Origin: Henricia sp. BOLD:AAB3569
Lineage: Eukaryota > Echinodermata > Asteroidea > Spinulosida > Echinasteridae
Length of the DNA stretch: 64,000 bases
Assembly (NCBI GenBank): GCA_037783545.1
Contig: JBBELK010000003.1
Span: forward strand, 2,542,001-2,606,000
Direction: 5' to 3'
In this document: in pieces, positions 10,721 through 23,300 of the stretch
Numbering within the stretch: position 1 is the first letter of the stretch
Layout: every line of letters begins with the position of its first letter
Position numbers and translations under genes: made by a program
The notes under the pieces: generated by a model
Database searches by the model: none
What the model saw: only the letters and a program-made list of their open reading frames with translations
Told to the model about the DNA's origin: nothing

Positions 10721-13720
10721 CCCAGTACAATTTATGACAGAGGGTCTCCCCTTAATGCACTTCAACACCAAACAAAAACGGAAAGGAATTCCTTTAAAAT
10801 TCCTTGGATGTTTGACACAATGGGGACACAATGGATGCATCAAGTGAGGTCACGGGTTTATCAAGAACATATTTCTGTACACATACAAAAATGTAAATGC
10901 AGCGATATGCATGGAATGCAGCGATATGCGTGGAATTCATGAACTGCCACAAACTGCTATCATCATCTTAGTTTTTAAAAAAGGTACATGTATTTTGCAA
11001 TAATTTAGCAGTTATAATGTTTTCCTTTTCGATTTTTAAAAATCATATACCCTAAACTCATACAAATCCTAATTTCTTACGATTCTCATATTTAAAACAA
11101 GACACCTTTCAACATATTACAAGACGTCTTTTGTCCGAGCGCCAATAATGCTAATTTGAGGGATTGAGTCAGCCATATTTCAAGAGCTCCGTGACTATCG
11201 GCCGTACATGAGGTATTATAATCCCGATTCCCTATTCCCCAGGGAAAGGGCATCATCAAGTGTTTGTGTATTGACTGTATGGATCTGTATTGAGTCATCG
11301 TCCTTATGGGATTTTTCTGTGCAAATACGCAGATTTCTTTGTCTTCGTTTCTGGCAATCACGTTCTTTTGTTCGTCAAAAATGAATTAATTCGCATTTTA
11401 ATTCAATTTTCATTCCCTGTGCAATAATCTCATCGTATTAATCTGCCATCTAGGAGCCGGAAGGGTATTTCCTTATTTTTCCCCCAAAACAGCCTTTTTT
11501 ACAGCGTTTTTTTATTACTTTCCCGTAATTAGCATATAATGCCGTGTCACATAATAATTTTGTGTGTTAGTCGTTTTAAATATATGTTTTTCGTTATTAC
11601 CAATTCAAAAATGTTGACGATTCTAAAAATAATCTTTCATCCACATTTATTAATTATATATTTTGAATAAATGTTTGAAAGAAAAATTTGCCGAGTAGAG
11701 TCTACAAAAAAATGTGTACATGTCTGGATGTCACAGTAAATTGAGTGCAACTTTTATTTATGAATATTCATTCTTTTAACCTGGACATGAATATTTATCA
11801 TTTTGGACGAAATTATTTGTCAAATTGAAGTTGTATGCTAATTTGTTGAAGTACATGTAAGAAATATTATTGTTTTAATTCATGGTATGAATATTTTTGA
11901 GAAGTTTTGATTTATATATACATTTTCAGACGGCCCAAACGACGATGTGTGGGCGTGTTCTCCATGTGGGCGTGTTCTCCACACACTATTCTATACACTA
12001 CCATACCGTTAGCGGACTAGTGAGGGCGCTTTGGACATACGGCTTAGTGACTAGATTCAAAATTATCCAAGATATGACAGATGAGCTGGTAGAGAATCGC
12101 AAATAAACGTCCAGTCTTCGGAAACGAAGGACATTTGACAAAGGAAAGTACCTGTCAGTACTACAAGTAACATTTTAATTGGGTAACAAACTTATATTGC
12201 GGTTAATTTAGCAAAAGTATAGTGTCGACTATAGTCGGTCAATCGAACTTGGTCTATGTAAAGCTGAAATTTCTGCAGGCTAGTCTACCAACATTCTTCT
12301 TTAGATATGTTATGCCCAGATTCCATAAAAGTTTCATCTTTCAAATAATACCTTTATTGAGAATAGCCTTACTACTCTATCCCAAGTTGTCATAAGACGT
12401 ACAACGACATGTCTTAAAACTGCACACAGGAAATGTAAACTCCTCCCCTTAACGCTTTACCGGTATATCCAAAGGAAATGTGTGCAGTCTTTAGGAAATG
12501 ACCCGTATTAGGGCAATCCTCCTTCAGTTATTCCAAACAAATTTATCATTTCCTATTTAGTAATTTAATTAAGTAATTCTTTTTATTGATGACGGATCTT
12601 AAACAGATTTCTTGTGATGACAAACATGCAGATGAAAACTTGCTGATGAAAAAAAAAGATATTTTATGTTAAAAATTCACATTTTTTTCCTGATCCTGAA
12701 TTTTATACCATATTAAAGGCCGTTTCACACTTATCAAAATCTTGGGTTGATCCTGGGATGATGCAATGGTAGGATCAAAATAAACCACGTTCACACATAA
12801 CATTTTTATCCCTGAGGCACTCAATCAATTAAAAATTGTAGCCAAATACAAAGAAAATTCAGGCACACTAAATCGAACCCTTAAATTATAAAAATAAAAT
12901 AAGACAAGAAAATTCTAGACAGTTTTGAATAATCATTTTTTCCCCAAAGTTCACTAAATATTTTGATTATGTGAAAATTTGAAGACGGATCTATATGTAT
13001 ACATACACTATGTGCCCTTTGTTTACATCTAAAACGCTCTTGCCTGCAGTTGTGCATATATGCATCATGCTTTGCATACGCGACGATCGCGCGTGTTATG
13101 TTCGAACGCGCGCCCGTCCGTTCCAAACAACCCCAACCTGGTTACGGTGATGTGCCAGTCAATAACAGTAGTTTTATTCAAATTTTATAAAACATGTTTG
13201 CGCAAACGCAAGGCATGTTTTGGTTTGTTGTGACATCAGACAGCACATCGGCTATAAACTGAGTCATTTTCATTTTAGGTACATAGTGCCATCCCTGTGG
13301 GTTTTCAAAATAAAAACAAAATGTCATAAATGTTGCTATCTTTCAACCCTTCCTAAAAATCAATGCACTGATCAAATCAATTCACCGACACAAATAGGCA
13401 CTTAATTTAATAAAACTGAGCAAGGCAATAGGTCATTCCAGGTTACCTACATGTACATGGAGGTATACCATCAACACATCATCACACATTCCACTGACCT
13501 CAATATATTTTGCAAAGGTAGATAGGCGGAAGAATGAGGTTAAAGAGACACAGGTGTATTCTTGGGGGTGGGGGAAGGGGTGGGGGAAGGGGTTGGGGAG
13601 TAAACAAAAAAGCATGTATGCTGTCCAAATGCAAGGGTCGAAATTAACTTGAATTCCTTCCAGTAAAAAAACAGCTTTAAACAGTTAGTGGCCGTCTAAA
13701 GTTGTCAACATTTTCACAGT
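10721..13720. other. non-coding stretch, nothing recognised
   Basis: AT-rich DNA with no exon-like open frame, RNA gene or clear element. I note only a tandem pair of GATGTGTGGGCGTGTTCTCC-like words at about 11942-11980 and a fragment (12715-12800) that looks like a dispersed repeat (GGCCGTTTCACACTTATC). Confidence 0.4.
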
Positions 13721-13727
13721 TCTACAG

Positions 13728-13830
13728 GCCAAATTCGTGCCACAAAATACGCAGCTCCATGCCTTTGCTACACGGAGCTGCGTATTTCGTGGTACGAATT
13801 TGGCGCGCACATTGCTGACGAGCCTGTGCT
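13728..13830. repeat. palindromic element family D, copy 1
   Basis: GCCAAATTCGTGCCACAAAA and its inverse frame a short palindrome, followed by TTGCTGACGAGCCTGTG. The same ends occur at 56083-56223 and, interrupted, at 36375-36675. Confidence 0.7.
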
Positions 13831-14629
13831 TTTAATAATTCTGATAGGTCTCGAGAAAGTCTCTGCTGTGTCTGTGAAATTCAACACAAAATGTCACTAG
13901 GAAAAATCCCCAGCTCCCATTTTGTTTAAACAAAAACTGAATCTTCCCTTCTTATTTCCTATAATTTTGACAATTTTACAGATTAATTTCCCCCCTAAAA
14001 CACTGTGAAATACATACCCCTTATTTAACACAGCAATCCATTTTGGAGATAACATGTACAAATAACAGCTGATTTTTGTCAAAATGGTTCGATCAATCTT
14101 GCTGGGAGAGCAGCCATGAGGTCAAAGGTCATAATGACTCTGACCTATTTACCTGGCATTCAACACTATTCTCTCTATGCATAGTAGTCACTATAGTCTC
14201 ATGCATTGCCAAAATGTCTTCATACAGTGTGTGTATGGGTAGATTACCATTCATGGACACCTGGGAATTTTCCTTGTTATGCATGGATACAAACTATGTG
14301 AAAATGTTAGTTTGATGATAAAAATGCAAAATTAGGAGGGAAAAATGCAAAATTAGGAGGGAAAAATGCCGTTTAGTGTTTAAAACTTTAGTTCATGTGC
14401 AACGTTTACAACTGCATGCGCTTTTGTCACTGTTGTACAGTATTTTTCGTTACTGTACTCATGAGCGCGTTGCACACACACGCAATCCATTCACTCAATG
14501 CATGACGCGCGAGTAAGCGTGTGAATTTGGTGGGCCCAGCGTGGACGTGACGCGCATCGGATTAGAGCTTTGTGCTGCACAGTATCAAAAACTCACAATA
14601 TCTGCAAAAGCTTCATTTTATATAATATC

Positions 14630-15110
14630 TGCAATATTGTTCGCTAGCATTTTTACATTGGGTATTTTTTTCTGTATACACTGAACAAAGATTTGAAGGA
14701 AATTACCTCCAAAAATCAACAGATAATTTAATTCTAAAATATGGGGGAGGGCGGGTGTCCGGGAACTCTCAGTACACGTAGCGCTTCGTCTTGTTCCCAG
14801 CGTCATTTGCTTAAAACGTGAATACACCACAAGTTTAGAACACAGACTCAGCGCACTGGTCTTTTTCATCGGTTGCTATGCACGCAATTTGCACGCTCGC
14901 TGAAAAACAATGGATATTTCCACTTGCGCTTGTGTCGCAAATGTTGCTTTTCTAAAAAAAAAAATCACATTTTCTTCTCAAAAAATTGCATTCAGTTACA
15001 ATGTAGTGTACAAGACATGCACTATTATAACCATTCACGAACGCACGCAGCACCCTCTATTGTCGCGCTTAATGCACGGAACACTCGCACTTTAATTTTG
15101 TCAATTCTGC
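14630..15110. repeat. dispersed repeat family E, copy 1
   Basis: Aligns in order with 55600-55930: CTGTATACACTGAACAAAG, ACAGATAATTTAATTCTAA, GTCGCAAATGTTGCTTTTCT and CACCCTCTATTGTCGCGCTTA have close partners there. No coding content. Confidence 0.65.
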
Positions 15111-15148
15111 AGTCAGAATAGTCGCCAGGTCCGTGACCTTGCCACCGT

Positions 15149-15290
15149 ATAGACTGCTTGCACGGCGGCCATGACAGAGGGCAGGTTTTCATATTTAAAT
15201 GACAATAGATCCACAAAAGTGCCTACTCGTGCATGACGCACTGTGACAATGTGACTGCCCTCTGTCACGGCCGCCGTGCAAGGGGTCTAT
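15149..15290. repeat. inverted-repeat element
   Basis: TAGACTGCTTGCACGGCGGC...AGAGGGCAG at the left is mirrored by CTGCCCTCTGTCACGGCCGC...GGGGTCTA at the right, with stems of about 35 bases. Confidence 0.8.
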
Positions 15291-15401
15291 TGAGAAAATG
15301 TTAACATTTTGTGAGTTAACACTAAGATATTTTTCAGCCGGTCTTGTGTTTTGTACACAAGGTCTGAAGCCATGATCAACTACCGGTACTCAATTCTTCT
15401 C

Positions 15402-16005
15402 TGGAATAAACCTTATCAACATTCTCAATGCATTATGGGATTGGATGACAAAGTTGGCCTGCCAAAATGTGCGTATACCTCTGAGGCGACGCCAACTCGG
15501 CAACCTTTTTACTCATTTTCACGAAAACCAAAAAGAGTTCAAGAATCAACCTCCCACCACTTTATCTTTGATACATATCAAACATACTGACAAACATGTC
15601 CCGAAACACAAATGCGAGAAATCATTGGGGGAAAAGTCTGAGTACCGCGCTCGCAGTTCGGTATGCACAATGCAACACGCGCTGGTTGGATTGAGTGTGC
15701 TGCACTGCGAGTCCGTACGGTAGTATGCGGACTCCCCCGCAACGAAGGGAATCCCCGATGATTTCCCGCATTTGCAACATTTCTGTTTCGGGACATGTTT
15801 GTCAGTATGTTTCATATGTTTCAAAGAAAAAGTAGTGGGAGGTTGATTCTTGAACCCTTTTTCATTTTTGGTTTTCGTGAAAATGAGTAAAAATTTGCCG
15901 AGTTGGCGTCCGCTCATATTCATAAATACGCACACTTACTGACTTAGCCAGGCAATTTTGTCATCCAATCCTATAATGCATTGAGAATGTCGATAAGGTT
16001 TATTC
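15402..16005. repeat. large fold-back, about 600 bp
   Basis: Arms of about 240 bases pair around 15700: the left arm runs from GGAATAAACCTTATCAACAT and the right arm ends ATGTCGATAAGGTTTATTC. The words AAGAATCAACCTCCCACCAC and CATGTCCCGAAACA occur once per arm in opposite orientation. Opposite-strand frames of 92 and 129 codons share residues only because the arms mirror each other. Confidence 0.85.
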
Positions 16006-16646
16006 AACCCCAATGTGGAGGGCGATGGGGCTTTCCGCTATTTATAGTAGCAATGGGGCGAAATGGGGGCGAAGTGACGTGCCGACACGCTCTCGACTCG
16101 ACACGTCAGTCAACAATGTCCAAAAACGGTTGTGTTTCTACATGTTGCTTTCGTGATAAAACTCTAGAATATAACATAAGATACATTTCATGGATGGTTT
16201 ACCTCACAGCAAGTGAAGCGTTCTTGCGGGCTTCTTTTTAAAGTTTATTTGGGAGAAAAGGTCCTCACTTTTCCACACACACTCGTTTCAACACACATGA
16301 CATGACACACGACAAAATGCACCTGACAGACGACAAAATGCATCTGTCCCATAATGCATAGTGTATTTCCATAGAGCAAGTTTGATTGGTTAAACGTCAT
16401 CCGGACCTGCGCACTGATGTTCAATTGCGAACACACTTTTTCCTTATTTCCCGCGATAAGTTAGCACATTGCAGCTTAAATTTTCCACCAAAGGGTCACT
16501 TCATTGCGTAAATCAACTCACCGTTTTCATTAATAAACATATTTTATATTTTTTTCCAACGATACAAAGCAAGACAGACTTCATAACCGTGGTTTGTTTG
16601 TTGCCGAGTACTACGAGTATCGTCTGCGCCTTGGACGTTGCTTACC

Positions 16647-16906
16647 AAAGTGAGGGCGCCCTTTCATTTTAACGGTCCACATTTATTTGAGATTTGTGGA
16701 CTAATAAATTTGCATATAATTTTGCACATGCATAGAACGGTCGAGTTGCTTCGAGTCGAGTCGAGATGGCAAATTGTCGAGTTGACCTGCACCCGTGTAA
16801 ATGATTGGCCTACAAAACTGAACCACGGATACGTGATCTGAACGTGCATACATTTTCTGAAACTTAAAAAAAGTGGACCGTTAAAAGGCAATAGCGCCCT
16901 CACTTT
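16647..16906. mobile_element. TIR element just upstream of MAPK15
   Basis: AAAGTGAGGGCGCCCTTTCA...AACGGTCCAC at the left is mirrored by GTGGACCGTTAAAAGG...GCGCCCTCACTTT at the right (260 bp in total). It lies about 450 bases before the MAPK15 start codon, in the likely promoter or 5' flank. Confidence 0.8.
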
Positions 16907-17350
16907 ATCAAGAAACGTGCTGTGATTTGCATATAATTTTGCACATGCGCAGTACGTACGGGTGTCCAGCTCCGCCCCTAGTAACGTGTCTGTTACCTTG
17001 GAAACTACAACAGCACTAGTGTCTCATGAATATGTATATACCCAGTCTTAGCTTTCAAAAACATACACAATAAAGCATTGAGGCTATTTATAATGCATAT
17101 TTCATATTTTTAAAAATCATTTACATACATTTTTCTAAGCGAATCATGAGCTAATCGTGTTTTTATTTAACAAAAAGCAAACAAATTCAATGTTTGACAC
17201 CGTCTACACATGCATTATTCAATAGTCGGGTTACCCTTCTTTCGACAGTGCGTTTTTGATGGCATGAGATTTAGGTGTAAGACTCTGTGTACGTGATCGT
17301 GAATGGTTGCGACATTCCATCAGCGATCGAGTTTAGTTTTTGACTACAAA

Positions 17351-20300
17351 ATGAGCTCGGATATAGAAAGCCATATCCTCAGAAAATATGAAATCAAACG
17401 TAGATTGGGAAAAGGGGTGAGTATTTGAATCTAGAAATCTGCTTTTATTGAGTCTTGGAGATTTGTGATGTCCGTTTTGAGAGCTGAGAAAATAGTGTCG
17501 GAAATAGATGCCTTTTCGTAGTTAAGTCATACAAATACTGAAATACTTGAATCAAATGTAGGGCCTAATTTCTTTCCCAATTTTTTTTTGTTAATCTAGG
17601 CCTATGGAATTGTATGGAAAGCCATTGATCGACGAACAGGAGATGTTGTCGCTCTCAAGAAAATCTTTGATGCGTTCAGAAACCAGACTGATGCTCAGCG
17701 GACATTCCGAGAAGTTTTGTTTTTGCAGGTTTGTACTTGTAGTGTGCCATTTTGAAACAGCCATTTTATCATATTCATTATTAAAATTGTTTTTGTTACT
17801 GAAATCTTAGGAAAGAATTCCGTACTTGGGCGTCAATATTTTATCCTTAAAATTACTTATAAAGCATCAATATTAAAGTGCAAATCTAATTTTTAAAAAT
17901 CAAAATTTGGAGGGGGAAACAATATAATAATAATAATAATAATAATGAAAATTTATAATGCGCCATCAAAAAGATGCTCATGGCGCAGATTTTACTAGGA
18001 AAAACTTAGAATTCTTCTGTCCTATAGGTTTAGTGCAGGAGGGCGTATGTGACGTCCGACTTGTAAATTCTTTCCCATAACCATTTTATCATTTTGAAAA
18101 TTGTTTTTAGTACTTAAAATTTGACAAGAATCAGGGGTAGGCCTAGGTCCTATCGTTTTTAGACGTACTGTATTTCAAGTCTGACTTCGTGTATAATGTA
18201 CCAGTTATGCATAAGGTACTTTCCATAATTGGTGAAGTATATATGCATATTTTCTTACTGCTACCCCTACAGAAATTCCTCCCCAAAAAAATGTAGCTCG
18301 TAAGCCCTAAGAAACCTGTGAAGAGAAGACGATGAAAAAATGTTTAGTTTTAGAGATGGGAGGGAAAGCCCCTCCACACTACATTGTGTTTGACGAAAAC
18401 CCCGCAAAATCAAGCCAGGTATTTTTTTCCCAAGAAAATTAGTTTTTGATATTTGTTTTTTTGCAGGAATTTGGAGACCACAAGAATATCATCAAACTAC
18501 TAAATGTAATGAAGGCAGATAATGATAAAGATATTTATCTTGTGTTTGAATACATGGGTGAGTACAGGGGCAAATTTTATAAAACATGTTAGCACTTGAT
18601 TTTTGATTAAGCAGCGCTCTCTCAATTTCTTAAAACTGTTAAGCACCTAGCAAACCAAACTGCATGCTAACCTACCGATTTTTTGCTAATGCGACACCAT
18701 CTACTGTCTTCACCATACTCGGCAAAATTTGAGACACATATTCACCACTTTCAGCTGTTGTTGAAATATCCCAGTCAGCGACAGGCAAGGGTCTTCTGTG
18801 GTAGTGATAATCATCCCAAAATGGAAACATTATCGATGACTGTACTTGACAATTTTTACGTTGACACAAGTAAAGCAGACGACGAACGCGTTCCAACAAA
18901 ACAGACAACAGCGTTGCCGGACTCTTTTTGCGTGCTTAGAACAACGACCTTCATGAAATGAAATTGGGCCAAGATAAAATAAGTGACTCGATTGCCAGTT
19001 CACCTCCCATGAAAGCAAAAAGAGGAATTTTCAATTTAAAAGAAGCAGGATTTTATTCACATATTGACCACAATCTATTTGGTTTTACTAAATCTTTTCC
19101 CCGCAGACACTGATCTGCATGCAGTGATAAAGAATGGCAACATATTGAAGGACATTCACCAGCGATATATTATGTACCAGCTGATTAACGCTACAATGTA
19201 CATACATTCTGGTAATGTCATCCATCGAGATCATAAGGTAAACTGTTATTTTCCCCACCCTGGGGATTGCTTCTCCACCCTGGGGATCAGTTTTGCCCCA
19301 GGGTGGGGATGCAGTAGCTGATTTCACAAACGGTGTGTAACTTGCGGCATAAACGGTTATGGTATAAGACTTGCACCATTAATGTATGGCGTAGCTGTGC
19401 AATAAATTAAAATTGATTTCACAAAACTTGACTTAGCTGCGTAACATTAAATTTTTCACTTTATCACTTTTCATTTTGAGGGCGAGGATGACTCCAGGTT
19501 TTTTCAACGACTACTTGAAATTGGACATTCATAAAATCCTGTGTGTGGGATTTTCAAATTTGGAAACTATCTGTCCAAATCTGAAAATCATACTCTAATT
19601 ACTCTTTGTTTCTGTCATTATTTAATCCTAAAGATCTTAGTTGTTTTTATCCTAATTTTTGTTTCCTTATTTTCTTATTTCTTACTAGATTTTATTGGTT
19701 TTCTTTTTATGTTCTCCTATGAATGTACATGTCTCATTTTTATCTTTTTACTTTTTATTATTGATAATAGCAGTGTTATATTTTGTTTTAAAATTCAATT
19801 TTAGCATCCAGGGCCCTTAAGAAAAGCAGTTTATTTTATAACTGAGAAGGCTACCCTGGTTAAATAAAACAGATAATAATATATCAAACAATTTAAAAAT
19901 GATTCCGACATTCTCTTCCATCAAAATCAAGGAAAACTGAAATTTGACATTAGCATTTAAAAAAAAATATTATTATTTTATTTTTTAGTTTAAAAGAATT
20001 AATGTTTAAACAACGCTGAATGCCGCAATAGGGCGACATTTCGGGAAGACTCTCGCCGGGGACCACCGAAATTTCGGCAAGAGTGACTCAAAATGACACC
20101 TTATTTTTTTACCCGAAGCTTCCGGAGATGGTCACAGACCGAAGAGAAACAACTCCAGTCCCGATAAAAATGGTTCTCGACCTAAAAAAAATGGTTTTTG
20201 ACCTAAAAAAAAAAATTTTAAACTCAAAAATATTAGGGCGACACCAAAATGTCGCCCTATTGAGCAGGTCGCCCTAATATACCTTTTTTACACACGATTT

Positions 20301-23300
20301 GTCGCCCTATTCTAGCATTGATAGTAATTTACTTTACCATTAGTTTTCTTATTATGGCGTTAATTTTTTGTAATTTAAGTCAATATTTTTTTTTTTCCTC
20401 TTCCTCAACCAACTTAATTTTTTTTTTTCGTGCTATTCCGCAGCCCTCCAATATTTTGCTAGACAGTGAATGTTTCGTCAAGGTTGCGGATTTCGGCCTT
20501 GCGCGCTCCATAACTCAGCTCGAAACGACTGCAAGTGAAACAGATCCGACCTTAACTGAGTATGTTGCCACGAGATGGTACAGAGCGCCTGAAATTCTAC
20601 TTGCATCAAAACGGTAAAGTAAAAACAGTCATTTCATGAGCCTAACTAGCACATAGTCCGGTACTCATCCCCAGTTTCCATGGCATGGACTAGGAGCATT
20701 GCTACTCCCCCTGAATGGGATGCCAGTCCACAGGTTTACTCCCAGCAGTTAGTTGGGTTTCCCCAACAGGTTGTTAGTTTTCACGGCATGGAGTGACTAG
20801 GAGCATTGCTACTCCCCCTGGATGGGATGCCAGTCCACTGTAGGTTTACCCCCAGCAGTTAGTTGGGTTTCTCCCCAGCAGTTAGTTGGGTTTCTCCAAC
20901 AGGTTGTTAGTTTCCATGGCATAGAGTGACTAGGAGCATTGCTACTCCCCTGGATGGGATGCCAGTCCACTGCAGGTTTGCAGTTACTGTAGTTGGGTTT
21001 CCCCAACAGGTTGTTAGGTTCCCCAACAGGTTGTTAGTTTCCATGGTATGGAGTGACTGGGAGCATTGCTACTCCCCCTGGATGGGATGCCAGTCCATCG
21101 CAGGTTTACCCCCAGCAGTTAGTTGGGTTTCCCCAACAGGTTGTTAGTTTCCATGGCATGGCGTGACTAGGAGCATTGCTACTCCCCCTGGATGGGATGC
21201 CAGTCCATCGCAGGTTTACCCCCAGCAGTTAGTTGGGTTTCCCCAACAGGTTGTTAGTTTCCATGGCATGGCGTGACTAGGAGCATTTCTACTCCCCCCG
21301 GATGGGAAACTTGAACTTGAAAAATTGAACAGTTTTTAAAATTGTCGGTTTTTAATTATGACTTTAACAGGTACACGAAAGGAGTTGACATGTGGAGTAT
21401 AGGTTGCATCTTAGGAGAACTACTACGAAGTAAATCTCTATTCCCAGGAACATCGACGCTAAATCAAATCGAGCAAATCATGAACGTCATCGATCCTCCG
21501 TCAAAAGCCGACAAGGAGGCAATCGACTCAAATTACGTTTCGTCCATTTTAGACAAAGCATCTGTTAGGTAAGGACGTTTTACTTAACCTGTTCACACTG
21601 GACTTAGACTCGGTTAAATTAACCTAGGGAGATTGGAATAAAATCACCTTGGCCTAGAAATGGACAAAAGAAATGGCTATAAATAAAGCCAAATTATTTA
21701 TAGCCATTTCTTTTGTTCGTTTCTCGGCCAAATTTTGTCTAATCACCAAATGTATACATAATTGGAAAACTTATTTGAGAGCCCAAATTGTCATTTTCTA
21801 TAAATTGACCCACAAGTGGTTTTGTGCGGAATGCTTACATATATGTGAACCAAATTTTTGTGGAAATTCGACTGTTTTCTACGGTTTTAGACATCGTCAA
21901 TCCTTTGAGGAAATTCTCCCGAATGCTCCTGCCGACGGGATCGATCTGCTAAGAAGACTACTTCAATTCAACCCTGCGAAGAGACTAACCGCTGCTGAGG
22001 CTCTCAAGCATCCCTACGTATCAAGGTTTGATTTTGTCAAACGCTAATATATTTATTAATAATCAATTTATTGACAAAATATAAAGTAGGCATCGGGGTG
22101 TGAAATTTTTTAATTTTAGCGGATTTCTGCTTTTTTGTTGAGAAAACCAGATTATACTTTCGATCTTTATCGACATTTCGGTGTTTTTTTTACGAGCATA
22201 AAAAGAGCGCCCTCTATTGACTGATTCATTAATGTCTGTTTCGTATTCGACCATCAGGTTCCATAATGCTGCGGAGGAAAAGATTTTGGACTACGATGTT
22301 TTACCGCCCCTGGATGACGACGTACAGTTATCAGTCGGAGAGTACAGACGGAAACTCTACGAGGTGAAATTTGAGTTTATTTTAAGAACTTGATTCAAAA
22401 TAATAATAATTAATAGCATCTTATATAGTGCACATATCTATCCTGTGGGATACTCGTGGCACTTTACTGCATTATTACCCTGGTCATTGGGCACAACTCC
22501 CTGGGGAGTACGCAGCACTGCTAAGTTTACCAGAATAGGTCACATACGTTTCATCTGCAAATGTGGTTTAAAAAAAGAAGTGTAATTTTTGCAATATTTT
22601 TTTTACTTCAGATGATAAAGGAAAAGAAAGCAAGACATCGCGAGCATTTACGAACGGAAAGCCGTGCCAAGGAAAGCCCACCCCCTGCAGAGCCCGCCCC
22701 CGCGGAGCCCGCCCCCGCAGCCGTGTTACAACCGCAAAATAACCACTTTCCTAGCAAGCAAAAAGTCGGAGTGGTGGGCGCCAGCGGGGCCGCTCCTCAA
22801 AGTGTACATACAGGTAGGTTTATGGTGGGGCACCGGTTAAAATGACTATGCACTGTGTGTGATTGCGATGTTAGTGTTATAAGTTTTTGTTGCCAAGGTT
22901 ACTGGGTCTACACTAAAACCAGTGAACTGTTTCCCTGTGCTTTAGCAATGGACATTTTAAGATTAACAGTGAATGTTTAGATCCAGTTACCCTTGCAACT
23001 GATGTCACACTATGGCTCTGTAGAATTTCTTTTCATGTAGCGCTAAATGATGTTGTGGTTTTATTTTTAGTTTGTCTTGTTTTCACCCTCTTTGTATCAT
23101 TGGTTGTGCTGTGGTTTCCGTGACACTGTCTGCACCCTTGTTTTGCTGTGTATGTGCGTGCGTCATCTCCCTACCTAGGGGTTCGGTCAACCCGGCCTCC
23201 CCTCTCCCAGGGGAACAGATCGACAGCCCTTCTTCCGAACAAGAGACCTTTTCTGACAAACGGTAATTTTAAGATGTACACCACTTTAACCAATGATACT

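Noticed and set aside
15546..15935. 129-codon minus-strand ORF and its 92-codon + strand look-alike
   Set aside because: The shared residues come from the two arms of one large palindrome, not from two genes.
20809..21147. 65- and 73-codon ORFs in MAPK15 intron 5
   Set aside because: They repeat with the 110-bp minisatellite unit.
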